Assembly (NCBI RefSeq): GCF_024211255.1
Contig: NZ_JAMLDY010000021.1
Coordinates: 1 to 60,033, forward strand
From: Sphingomonas liriopis
GTDB lineage: Bacteria > Pseudomonadota > Alphaproteobacteria > Sphingomonadales > Sphingomonadaceae
Reading direction: 5' to 3'
Length of the DNA stretch: 60,033 nt
Shown: piece by piece, positions 8,286 to 16,471 of the stretch
How the letters are laid out: each line of letters begins with the position of its first letter
How positions within the stretch are numbered: position 1 is the stretch's first letter
Made by a program: the position numbers and the translations under genes
Notes under the pieces: model-generated
The model's input: the letters and a program-made list of their open reading frames with translations, nothing else
What the model was told of the DNA's origin: nothing
Database searches by the model: none

Positions 8286-9199
8286 AGCCGGACGTCACCC
8301 TGCTCGTCTGCACGCGCGACCGTGCCGCGTCGCTGGCGGCGACGCTCGCCTCGATATCGCGCGCGATCGACGCCGCGCCGGATTGCACGGTCGAGGTGGT
8401 GCTGGTCGACAATGGCTCGACCGACGATACGCCGCGACTGCTGGCGGAATGGCACGCCACGCAGCCCTTCCCCGTCCATCTGCTGCACGAGGCGCGGCCC
8501 GGCCTCGCCCGTGCGCGCAACCGCGGCCTTGCAAAGGCAAGCGGGCGGATCGTTGCGATGACCGACGACGATTGCGTGCTGCACCCGGACTATGTCGCCG
8601 CGCTGGTCCGCGCGTTCGGCGAGGTCGCGGCGCCGGCGATCATCGGCGGCCGCATCCTGCTCGGCGATCCCGCCGACCTGCCCGTCACCGTGAAGCTCGA
8701 GGATCATCCGATGGTCGCGGCGCCGGGCGCCTTTCCCGGCGGCTTCGTGATGGGCGCCAACCTCGCCTTCACCGCCGACGTGCCTGCCCTTGTCGGCCGC
8801 TTCGACGAACGCTTCGGCGCCGGCGCGCCGTTCGTCGCGGCGGAGGATACCGATTTCCTGTTCCGCGCGCAGGGCCTCGGCATCGCGTTGCGCTACGATC
8901 CGCGCTTCGTCGTCGACCACCACCACGGCCGCCGCGACCCGGCGGAGGAAACTGCGCTGCTCGCCGGCTACGGCTTCGGCGACGGCGCGCTCTACGCCAA
9001 GCACCGGCGCGACCCCCGCATCCTTCGCGCGATCCTGCGCGACCTCGCCGACCTGCGCCGCGACCTGACCGATCCCGTCACCACCCACACCGGCATCCGC
9101 GCCTTCTACACGTTCCGCCTGCGTCACAAGATCAGGGGGATGCTGGGCTATTGGCGGCATAGGGCACGACGGCCCAAGGGATGGTTAGTGCGTTTTTAA
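8282..9199 (+). CDS. Family 2 glycosyltransferase
   Basis: This 305-residue GT-A enzyme starts at GTG 8282, overlapping the pyruvyl transferase stop. It reads VKPDVTLLVCTRDRAASL, the nucleotide-binding start of GT2. The DxD-like motif is MTDDDCVLHPDY, and the later acid motif is FVAAEDTDFLFRAQG. The C-terminal 70 residues are basic (many Arg, Lys and His), as in membrane-associated transferases. The frame that starts at 8207 upstream is not family-like. It is probably a late step in the cassette. Confidence 0.85.
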   Translation: MKPDVTLLVCTRDRAASLAATLASISRAIDAAPDCTVEVVLVDNGSTDDTPRLLAEWHATQPFPVHLLHEARPGLARARNRGLAKASGRIVAMTDDDCVLHPDYVAALVRAFGEVAAPAIIGGRILLGDPADLPVTVKLEDHPMVAAPGAFPGGFVMGANLAFTADVPALVGRFDERFGAGAPFVAAEDTDFLFRAQGLGIALRYDPRFVVDHHHGRRDPAEETALLAGYGFGDGALYAKHRRDPRILRAILRDLADLRRDLTDPVTTHTGIRAFYTFRLRHKIRGMLGYWRHRARRPKGWLVRF

Positions 9200-9223
9200 C
9201 CGGCCGCGGGCACCTATGGGGGC

Positions 9224-10966
9224 ATGGGGAGCGAAACCATCATGCGGACGGCGGGCCGGCGGGTGCCGAAAGCAGCGACGACCGATCCGTGGCGCTATCT
9301 GATCGGGCGTTTCGGTCTGTTGCAGATCGCCGCGGCGCTGGTGATGACGATCGCTTATGCGCCGGCCGGGCCGGTGCGCTTGTCGCTCTATTATTTCCTC
9401 GATCAGGACCGCTATCTGCTGCTGTTTGGGGGCGGCGTTCTGTTGCTCCTCGCCTATTGGCCCTTGCCTGGCCGGCCGCTGCCCGGCGTGTCGCGGACGC
9501 GTGCGGTCCAACTGAGCGCGATCGCCGCGATCGTCGCCTATCTCGGCACTTTCTTCGTCCTGCATCGCATTGCGCTGTCGGGGGACGAACAGTCGGCGAA
9601 TTTCGCGATGCATTATTTCGCCAAAGGGCAGATTGCCTGGGCGGTGCCGGACGGCATGCACGATCTAGTGCCGGCGATGACGCCGGTCTACACGTTCATC
9701 CGAGGTGATGGTGCCTATCTGACTTCGGCCTATCTGCCGGTTTCCGCCGCGATCCGCGCACTCGCCGAGGCGCTGGGCGATGGCTGGCTGGCGGGACCGC
9801 TGCTGTTGTTCGTCGGTGCGACCGCGATCTGGCGGGCCGCGCGGATCATGTGGCCGGATCGCGGTTATGCGGCGACGGTCGCGCTCGTGCTGGTGCTGAG
9901 CGCGCCGCAGGTGCTGATGAACGCCATGTCGCCGTTCGCGACCACCGCGCACTTCTCGCTGAACGCGTTATGGCTCGTGTGCTTCCTGCGCGGCGGCCGC
10001 GTCGGACACGGCGCGGCGCTGCTGATCGGACTGGCGGCGACCGGTCTGCATCAATGGCATTTCCACATCATGTTCGTCAGCGGCTTCATCGTCTGGCTGT
10101 GGCTCGACCGACGCCGGCCGCTAGCGCTGCTCTATGCGGCAGCCTGCTGCGCCTATCTGCTCGTGTGGCAGGTGGGGTATGGCGCGCTGATGGATGCCCT
10201 GCTGGGCGCGGTGCAGACTGACGGCAAACCGCATTCGACGCTGATCGAGATACTGATCGGGCGCCTTCATCGACTGGACCAGCTCGAGCCGGCGGAAAGC
10301 CTGTCGCGCTTCGCAGCATGGCAGGTGATGCTGTTGCTGCCGCTGGCATTGGCGGGGGCGACCGGCCTGCGCGATCCGGACGGGCGCTGGTCGCCGCTGC
10401 TGGGGTGCGCGCTGGCATGCGCTCTGGGGCTGCTGGCGTTGACCTTTCAGGATCGCGGTTTCGGTTATCGCTACCTCCACGGCCTGATCCCCGCCTTCGG
10501 CCTGCTCGCCGCGCGCGGCTGGCTGGTGCTGGAGGAGCAAAGGGGCAAACCGCTGCCCGCCGCGGCGCTGTGGACGGCCGCGCTGCTGACGCTGGCGGTC
10601 GGCCTGCCCTTCGCGATGTGGCGGTCGGTCGTCTATGCCGCACCGTTCGAGGCCGCCTATCGTGCGGTGCGTTCGGCGCCGGCGGATTACGTGCTGATCG
10701 ACACCCGGCAGGTCGCCTATCTGAAGGATATCGTCAGGATCGACGATGCCGCGCCGACACCCGTGCTGCTCGATCTCGGCTATGTCCCCGCGGCGACGCT
10801 CACTCGGCTGTGTACACGCAGCCGTGTCATGCTGTTCGACCGGCATCAGGCGAAGGCGTTGCATATGACGTTGCTGCGGCGGCCGACGGAGGAGAATGCG
10901 ACCACGATCGCGGCGCGGCGTGCGCAGCTGCACAGGTTGGGATGCGCTATGCCGGTTCCGGTCTAG
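9224..10966 (+). CDS. Multi-spanning membrane protein, GT39/GT83-like topology
   Basis: This 580-residue protein has about ten to twelve hydrophobic segments. An early extracytoplasmic loop reads ALSGDEQSANFAMHYFAKGQ. That DE-containing first loop after the first segments resembles the catalytic loop of lipid-linked-sugar GT-C enzymes (PMT/ArnT type). It is not a confident family match. The C-terminal ~100 residues are soluble. It starts 25 bases after the GT2 stop; ATG 9242 with upstream GGGGAG is an alternative start. Its position at the end of the cassette suggests transfer or modification of the lipid-linked glycan on the outer face of the inner membrane. Confidence 0.6.
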   Translation: MGSETIMRTAGRRVPKAATTDPWRYLIGRFGLLQIAAALVMTIAYAPAGPVRLSLYYFLDQDRYLLLFGGGVLLLLAYWPLPGRPLPGVSRTRAVQLSAIAAIVAYLGTFFVLHRIALSGDEQSANFAMHYFAKGQIAWAVPDGMHDLVPAMTPVYTFIRGDGAYLTSAYLPVSAAIRALAEALGDGWLAGPLLLFVGATAIWRAARIMWPDRGYAATVALVLVLSAPQVLMNAMSPFATTAHFSLNALWLVCFLRGGRVGHGAALLIGLAATGLHQWHFHIMFVSGFIVWLWLDRRRPLALLYAAACCAYLLVWQVGYGALMDALLGAVQTDGKPHSTLIEILIGRLHRLDQLEPAESLSRFAAWQVMLLLPLALAGATGLRDPDGRWSPLLGCALACALGLLALTFQDRGFGYRYLHGLIPAFGLLAARGWLVLEEQRGKPLPAAALWTAALLTLAVGLPFAMWRSVVYAAPFEAAYRAVRSAPADYVLIDTRQVAYLKDIVRIDDAAPTPVLLDLGYVPAATLTRLCTRSRVMLFDRHQAKALHMTLLRRPTEENATTIAARRAQLHRLGCAMPVPV

Positions 10967-11029
10967 CGGATGTCCTATTGGGCCATGGTTCAGCTATCGG
11001 GCGTTATCGACGGGACCATGGAGGCCCGT

Positions 11030-11455
11030 ATGACCCGCCTGATCTTTGCCATCGTTGCCCTCGCCTTCGCCGGCACCGGAGCCCTTGCCAGCATCGACCC
11101 CTCGCCCAAACCAGGCGGCGTCTATCGGCTGAAGCCCGGCATCTACGTCGCGCAAGGGGCGAGCTGTCGCGATCCGGCGAATGCGGTGATCCGGCAGTAT
11201 GACGGGCGCGGGATCAGCGGGGCGCACAGCCGGGCCTGCCGTGCCAAGATCCTGTCGCGACGCGGCAACCGCTTCGTCGTCGATCAGTCGTGCATCGATG
11301 CCGGCACCGGCCCCGCACCGCGCTCGACCGAGCGGCAGACGGTGACGGTTCGCGATGCGCTGACCTTCACGCAAGCCACGCGCGGCGCCCCGACGACCTA
11401 TCTATATTGCCCGATCGACCAGCTGCCCGCAGGGCTACGCAGCGCATTGCGCTGA
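11030..11455 (+). CDS. Small secreted protein of unknown function
   Basis: This 141-residue protein has a clear signal peptide, MTRLIFAIVALAFAGTGALA, with cleavage before SIDPSP. The mature part has four cysteines (GASCRD, RACRAK, DQSCID, LYCPID) that could form two disulfides. The start at 11030 is chosen because GGAGG lies six bases upstream; longer frames from 10970 lack a site and break the signal peptide. No family was recognised. It probably resides in the periplasm. Confidence 0.65.
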   Translation: MTRLIFAIVALAFAGTGALASIDPSPKPGGVYRLKPGIYVAQGASCRDPANAVIRQYDGRGISGAHSRACRAKILSRRGNRFVVDQSCIDAGTGPAPRSTERQTVTVRDALTFTQATRGAPTTYLYCPIDQLPAGLRSALR

Positions 11456-11471
11456 CGCAGCCCTTCTAGGA

Positions 11472-11720
11472 TCAGCGGCAGACGCGCACGCGGCGCTGAT
11501 GGCGGATCACGGTGCGGCAGCGGTCGTGCCGGTCGCGCCCGAAATGGCGGCCGCGATCGTGGCGCGCGTCGCGGTAGCCGCGATGATCGCGGGCGTCGCG
11601 ATGGTCGCGCTGTTCGTAGCGGCCGCGGTCATGGTCGCGGCGCTGCGCGTCCGCGCTGCCGGCGGTGGCGACGGTCGCGGCGATCATGCCGACGGCCGCG
11701 AGGATCGTGCTCAATTTCAT
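11472..11720 (-). CDS. Secreted Arg/His/Asp-rich low-complexity protein
   Basis: This 82-residue protein has a signal peptide ending GSADA|QRRD. The mature part is almost only Arg, Asp and His in RDH/RGR-type repeats, ending HDRCRTVIRHQRRVRVCR with two cysteines. AAAGGATG precedes the ATG. Such short secreted charged proteins are common in sphingomonads and have no known function. It is likely periplasmic or outer-surface bound and could bind metals or polyanions. It converges with the gene at 11030. Confidence 0.6.
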   Translation of the reverse strand: MKLSTILAAVGMIAATVATAGSADAQRRDHDRGRYEQRDHRDARDHRGYRDARHDRGRHFGRDRHDRCRTVIRHQRRVRVCR

Positions 11721-11814
11721 GGATCATCCTTTCGCGCTCCGGGGCGGCGCGCGACAGGCATTACGCAGCCGACACGACATCGTTCCTGACCGATCGACGC
11801 GGCGTCGTCGCGCC

Positions 11815-12039
11815 CTACCGCGGCGTCAGCTCGACCAGCGCGCCGCCATCGCCGTCGCGTAGCAAGGAGCATACGCCGGCTTGGCGCGTCACGGCTTGCG
11901 CGGGCGCCGCGACGTGTGGCGTCGCGCCGGTGGCACGTCCCCCGGTGTCCTCGATCGGCGCAATAGCCTCGTCGACCTTCGCCAGCGCCGCCTCGGCATA
12001 TTGCGATGTGAATATATTCAGGCACGAATAGGCCGACAT
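11815..12039 (-). CDS. Possible small hypothetical protein
   Basis: This is a 74-codon frame, MSAYSCLNIFTSQYAEAALA and onward, with an acidic alpha-helical middle (KVDEAIAPIED). It has no recognised domain and only a weak ribosome binding site. It is the best frame in the 450 bases between the RDH-rich gene and the TonB receptor, and it diverges from the receptor. It could be chance. Confidence 0.35.
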   Translation of the reverse strand: MSAYSCLNIFTSQYAEAALAKVDEAIAPIEDTGGRATGATPHVAAPAQAVTRQAGVCSLLRDGDGGALVELTPR

Positions 12040-12052
12040 CGGTACTCGACGC

Positions 12053-12070
12053 CTGTCACGAAACCGTCAC
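12053..12070 (+). promoter_or_regulatory. PHO box (predicted PhoB binding site)
   Basis: CTGTCACGAAACCGTCAC consists of two CTGTCA-like 7-mers 11 bases apart, as in the PhoB consensus (CTGTCAT-AAAT-CTGTCAT). It lies 97 bases upstream of the TonB receptor start and heads the phytase operon, where phosphate control makes sense. The second repeat has CCGTCAC in place of CTGTCAC. Confidence 0.7.
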
Positions 12071-12166
12071 CGCAACCCCATGCCCGTGTAACAAACCCCC
12101 GCCACGGGACCCCTCGAACGACCGGTGCGGTACGTGCCGGCGTCATCACGCTCGAGGGGGAGCATC

Positions 12167-14971
12167 ATGCACGCCATCCGTTTCGGCATCCGCGCATCCG
12201 CGGGTGTCTCGCTCATCGCCCTCGCGCTGGCGGGTACGCCGGCGTTCGCCGCGGCCGATCCGGTTAGCGACGCCGCCTCCCCCGCCGCGGCCGCGGCGCC
12301 GGGTGCGAGCGTGTCGGGGCGCGTCTATGATGCGACCGGGGTCGCGCTGCCCGGCGCGCGCGTCGTCGTGGAGGGGACGGGCGCCGAGGCGACCACCAAC
12401 CTGCAGGGCGAATTCACCGTCGCCGCGCCCGATGCGGTGGGCGACGTGACGCTGCTGATCGACTATCTCGGCCGTCTGCCGGCAACGCGTACCGTCACCG
12501 CTGCGGAGCGTGGCCGCGCGGTGTCCTTCACCCTCCCCGCCGCGGGTGCATCGGAGGGCGATATCGTCGTCGTCGGTGCCTCGCTGCTCGACAATACCGC
12601 GCGCGCGCTCAACCAGCAGCGCACCGCCGACAACACGATCACCGTCATCTCGGCGGACGCGATCGGCCGCTTCCCCGATCCCAACATCGCCGAGGCGCTG
12701 CAGCGCGCGCCCGGCGTCGGCATCGAGCGCGACCAGGGCGAGGGCCGCTACATCAACGTCCGCGGCGCGCCGTCCGAATTCTCGGCGGTGTCGGTCGACG
12801 GCATCCAGATCCCCTCGGTCGATCCCACCACGCGCGCGGTCGATCTCGACACGCTGCCATCCGACATCGTCGCCAATATCGAGGTGACCAAGTCGCTGCT
12901 CCCCAGCCAGGATGCGGACTCGATCTCGGGCGCGGTCAATATCGCGACGCGCTCGGCGTTCGACCGCAAGGGCTTCGCGCTGACCGGCATGGCGGGCGCC
13001 AGCTACAACCAGTTCGGCAAGGGCAGCGACTATCGCGGCTCGGCCGCGGTCAGCGACACGTTCGGACCCGACCGCCAGTTCGGGCTGCTGCTGTCGGGGA
13101 GCTATTCGAAGACGCATCGCCGCCCCGACAACGTCGAGAACACCTGGAGCCAGACGCCTGCGGGCCTGCGCGTCACCGAAACCCTGTTCAAGGATTACGA
13201 CACCAAGCGCCAGCGCATCGCCGGCACCGGTGCGTTCGAATGGCGTCCGTCCGACGCGACGCACGCCTGGGTGCGCGGCACCTATGCGCGGTTCGAGGAC
13301 GACGAATTCCGCGACCGCATCGGCATCCTGTGGAGCGAGGGCACGCTACAGGCGGGTTCGACCGACCGCGCCGCGACCTATGCCAATACCCGCATCGAGA
13401 AGCAGGTGCGCCATCGCAAGCAGATCAACGAAATCTGGTCGGCGACCGGCGGGCTCGAACAGCGGCTGGGCGAAGGCACGATCCGCCTCGACGCCGCGTA
13501 TAGCGAGAGCTCGCAGACCTATCCGCGCCGCGACGAGCTGCTGTTCCGTTCGAGCCTGCGGCCGACGCTGTCGTATGATTTCGCCGACGCCAATTTGCCC
13601 GCCTATTCGCTGTTCACCAGCAAGGAGCATCTGCAGACCGGCACCTACGCGTTCCGCGAGAACACCTATCGGTCGAACACGACCAAGAACGACGAGCTGA
13701 CGCTCGCGGTGCGCAGCGACGTGCCGTTCGACGACACGCTGACGCTGTCGGCGGGCGGCAAGTATCGCGAGCGCCACATCAACGCTGACGAGGAGCGCTT
13801 CCGCGACCGCCGTACCAGCGCGGCGCCGAGCCAGACGCTGACCGGGCTGCTGTCCGATCAGGAATCGCGCAACTTCGACTATGCGCTCGGCAACCGCTTC
13901 GACACCGGGCTCGCCGACGCCTATTTCGACGCGACCAAGGCGACCTCGGAACGCCGCCTGCCGCAGTCGCTGACCGCCGATTACACCGCCGAGGAAAAGA
14001 TCCTCGGCATGTTCGGCATGGCGAAATACGTGAAGGAGGGCACGACGCTGATCGCCGGCCTGCGCGTCGAGACGACCAATTTCCTGAGCCAGGCGCCATC
14101 GGTCTCGCGCACCGGCGCGATCACCACCGCGCAGGGCAAGAGCGGCTATGTCGAATTCTTCCCCAATCTGACGCTGCGCCAGGCGTTCACCCCGAACCTG
14201 ATCCTGCGCGCCGCTTTGTCCCGCGCGATCAATCGCCCCAATTTCCCGCAGATCGCGCCGCGCGTGCTCGAGACGACCGAGGGCAACACCGTGCGCGTCG
14301 AATTCGGCAATCCGGGGCTCGACCCGACGCTGTCGAACAATGCCGATGCGGGGCTCGAATATTACATCCGGCCGCTGGGGCTGATCGCGGTCAATGGTTT
14401 CTACAAGGACCTGACCGACTATCGCTACACGGTGAACAGCACCGGCACGTATCAGGGGCTGGCGGCGATCCTCAGCCGCCCGGTCAACGCGCGCCGCGGC
14501 GAATTGTACGGCGTCGAGGTCAACTGGCAGCAGCAGCTTAGCTTCCTGCCCGGCCTGCTCGGCGGCTTCGGCGTGTTCGCCAACTACACCTACACCCAGG
14601 GGCATGCGACGTTCGACGGCACCTATGGCGGGCGCAGCCGCTTCGCGCTGCCCGGCCAGTCGAAGCATATGTGGAACGCCAGCGTCTTCTACGAGCGCGG
14701 GCCGGTGAACCTGCGCGTCGCCTATACCAAGCGGTCGGACTATCTCGACGAGATCAACGCCGACAATCCCGCGCTGGACCTGTACTGGGAGGGCCGCGGC
14801 CAGCTCGACGTCACCGGCAGCGTCCAGCTGATGAAGGGCATCAACCTGTTCGCCGAGGGCAAGAACCTGACCAACACCGCCGGCGTCCGCTATTTCGGGA
14901 CGCGCTATCGCACGTACGAATATGAGAAGTTCGGCTACACGATCTTCGGTGGTGTGCGGGTGAAACTGTGA
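12167..14971 (+). CDS. TonB-dependent outer-membrane receptor, probably for phytate or other inositol phosphates
   Basis: This 934-residue protein has a signal peptide ending GTPAFAAAD. A carboxypeptidase-regulatory-like beta domain (ASVSGRVYDATG) spans about residues 45-115. A plug domain follows (NTITVISADAIGRFPDPNIA, RAPGVGIERDQGEG, YINVRG, IEVTKSLLPSQDADSISGAV). A long beta barrel ends in FGYTIFGGVRVKL. ATG 12167 has GAGGGGGAG upstream. It is coupled by GTGA to a beta-propeller phytase, so the substrate is probably phytate or its breakdown products. The PHO box supports induction under phosphate limitation. The substrate is inferred from context. Confidence 0.9.
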   Translation: MHAIRFGIRASAGVSLIALALAGTPAFAAADPVSDAASPAAAAAPGASVSGRVYDATGVALPGARVVVEGTGAEATTNLQGEFTVAAPDAVGDVTLLIDYLGRLPATRTVTAAERGRAVSFTLPAAGASEGDIVVVGASLLDNTARALNQQRTADNTITVISADAIGRFPDPNIAEALQRAPGVGIERDQGEGRYINVRGAPSEFSAVSVDGIQIPSVDPTTRAVDLDTLPSDIVANIEVTKSLLPSQDADSISGAVNIATRSAFDRKGFALTGMAGASYNQFGKGSDYRGSAAVSDTFGPDRQFGLLLSGSYSKTHRRPDNVENTWSQTPAGLRVTETLFKDYDTKRQRIAGTGAFEWRPSDATHAWVRGTYARFEDDEFRDRIGILWSEGTLQAGSTDRAATYANTRIEKQVRHRKQINEIWSATGGLEQRLGEGTIRLDAAYSESSQTYPRRDELLFRSSLRPTLSYDFADANLPAYSLFTSKEHLQTGTYAFRENTYRSNTTKNDELTLAVRSDVPFDDTLTLSAGGKYRERHINADEERFRDRRTSAAPSQTLTGLLSDQESRNFDYALGNRFDTGLADAYFDATKATSERRLPQSLTADYTAEEKILGMFGMAKYVKEGTTLIAGLRVETTNFLSQAPSVSRTGAITTAQGKSGYVEFFPNLTLRQAFTPNLILRAALSRAINRPNFPQIAPRVLETTEGNTVRVEFGNPGLDPTLSNNADAGLEYYIRPLGLIAVNGFYKDLTDYRYTVNSTGTYQGLAAILSRPVNARRGELYGVEVNWQQQLSFLPGLLGGFGVFANYTYTQGHATFDGTYGGRSRFALPGQSKHMWNASVFYERGPVNLRVAYTKRSDYLDEINADNPALDLYWEGRGQLDVTGSVQLMKGINLFAEGKNLTNTAGVRYFGTRYRTYEYEKFGYTIFGGVRVKL

Positions 14972-15999
14972 GGCGCACCCTCCCCTTCCTGCTGCTCGCC
15001 GGCTGCGCGCCGGTGGCATCGGGGGGCCCGGTCGCGGCGCCGCTGACCGAGGCGCCGCAGGTCGCGGCCACCGCGGAGACCGATCCCGTCGACACCGCGC
15101 ACGATGCCGCGGACGACCCCGCGATCTGGCGCAACCCGGCCGACCCGGCGAAGAGCCTCGTCATCGGCACCGACAAGAAGGCGGGCATCCACGTCTACGA
15201 CCTCGCCGGCAAGCGCGTGTCGTTCACCCCCGCCGCGCGGCTCAACAACGTCGATCTGCGCGAGACGCAGGGACGTGTGATTGCGGTGGCGAGCGATCGC
15301 GCCGACGTGGCCCAGGCACATGTCTCGCTGTTCACGCTCGACACGTCGACACGTCGACTGGTGCCGATGGGCCGCTATCCGGCCGGCCCCGGCGAGGCGT
15401 ACGGCATGTGCCTGTGGACGCGCGCGAAGGACAAGGCGCTGTTCGGCTTCGTCGTCCTGAAGGACGGCCGCATCGACCAGGTCAGCATCGACGTATCGGG
15501 CCCCTCCCCGCGCGTGACGACGGTGCGCAGCATGAAGCTCGGCACGCAGGCCGAAGGCTGCGTCGTCGACGACCGCACCGGCACGCTCTACGTCGCCGAG
15601 GAGGACGTCGGCCTGTGGCGCTTCGCCGCAGACCCCGCCGCGCCCGCCACGGCGACGCCGATCGCCAAGGTCGACGGCAAGACGCTGGTCGCCGACGCCG
15701 AAGGCCTCGCGCTCGCGCCGAAGGGCCGCACCGGCGGCTACCTCGTCGTCTCGAGCCAGGGCGACAACGCCTACACGCTCTACCGCCTGCCCGCGGTCAC
15801 CTACGCCGGCCGCTTCCGCATCGGCGGAGGCAATATCGACGGCACGAGCGACACTGACGGCATCGAGCTGGCGCTGGGCGATTTCGGCCCGGATTACCCC
15901 AAAGGCCTGTTTGTGGCGCAAGACGGCGACAACGCCCCCGACACGCAGAACTTCAAATATGCGAGTTGGGCAAAGGTGTTGGCAGCGCTCGAATTATAG
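14968..15999 (+). CDS. Beta-propeller phytase (3-phytase, lipoprotein-like leader)
   Basis: This 343-residue protein begins MRRTLPFLLLAGCAP, a lipoprotein-type leader with the lipobox LLAGC at residues 11-15. The mature enzyme has TAHDAADDPAIW, NNVDLRETQG, DAEGLALAP, DGTSDTDGIELA and YPKGLFVAQDGDN. These are the calcium-binding, active-site acidic motifs of beta-propeller (alkaline) phytases. It releases phosphate from phytate in the presence of calcium. A periplasmic or outer-membrane location is predicted. The GTG start overlaps the receptor stop by four bases. With the receptor upstream it forms a two-gene phosphate-acquisition operon. Confidence 0.9.
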   Translation: MRRTLPFLLLAGCAPVASGGPVAAPLTEAPQVAATAETDPVDTAHDAADDPAIWRNPADPAKSLVIGTDKKAGIHVYDLAGKRVSFTPAARLNNVDLRETQGRVIAVASDRADVAQAHVSLFTLDTSTRRLVPMGRYPAGPGEAYGMCLWTRAKDKALFGFVVLKDGRIDQVSIDVSGPSPRVTTVRSMKLGTQAEGCVVDDRTGTLYVAEEDVGLWRFAADPAAPATATPIAKVDGKTLVADAEGLALAPKGRTGGYLVVSSQGDNAYTLYRLPAVTYAGRFRIGGGNIDGTSDTDGIELALGDFGPDYPKGLFVAQDGDNAPDTQNFKYASWAKVLAALEL

Positions 16000-16029
16000 G
16001 ACTGTCGACATGCCGCATGTCGACAGTCC
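15999..16029. terminator. 31-base palindrome immediately after the phytase stop
   Basis: Arms of 15 bases at 15999-16013 and 16015-16029 (core CTGTCGACATGC) are perfectly complementary around one central C. The left arm begins on the last base of the stop codon. There is no T-tract, so it may be a processing or Rho-assisted 3' hairpin, or a protein-binding palindrome. It shares the GTCGACATG core with several other sites in the window. Confidence 0.55.
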
Positions 16030-16213
16030 GGCGATTGCACGGCGCATTTGATGAATGCGGGGCGGACAAGCCGTAAATATCCTGCACGGTCTCAGGAAAC
16101 GCTTCCGTAGGGAGGCGGAGTGCAAGTGGCCTGTACGACGGCCACCGCGCGAACGGGAGTATCAATCTCGCCCTTCTCGGGGGGCGTGTGCCGTCGTCCG
16201 CAGCCTAAATCGG

Positions 16214-16392
16214 TTTTCCGCGTCAAAGCACGAATGCCGGGAGGCCGCCTGGCGGCGGACGAGGATCCCGGCCCGTTTTCCGCGTTAAAGCAGGAGCGGT
16301 GCAAGGATTGGCTGCGCAAACGGACCAAGAGTCGCCATCTGCGGGCAAAATCGCCAGGGTGCCTGCTAATCCTCGTGCTTTCACGCGGATAA
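16214..16392. repeat. Iteron-like repeats upstream of repA (module A); other content of gap 16030-16471
   Basis: Three 22-base copies of TTTTCCGCG-t-AAAGCACGA are seen. The 16214-16235 copy (+) reads CCGCGTCAAAGCACGAAT, 16276-16297 (+) is degenerate (TTAAAGCAGGA), and 16371-16392 is inverted. They lie 80-260 bases before the initiator gene, which fits a replication origin with initiator-binding iterons or an autoregulatory operator. No gene is seen in 16030-16471. Confidence 0.65.
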
Positions 16393-16471
16393 TCCGCTGG
16401 CGGACGCGCGATGGCTGGACAAGCCGCATCGTTCCCCACAATCTGATGGTCCGCTCGAATGCAACGTGGGC

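Noticed and set aside
12040..12166. Cobalamin riboswitch before the TonB receptor
   Set aside because: The 127-base leader is too short and lacks the B12-box core. A PHO box explains control better.
16030..16471. A CRISPR array as explanation of the repeats near repA
   Set aside because: Copies are few, irregularly spaced, in both orientations and degenerate. They flank an initiator gene, which fits iterons. No cas genes are present.
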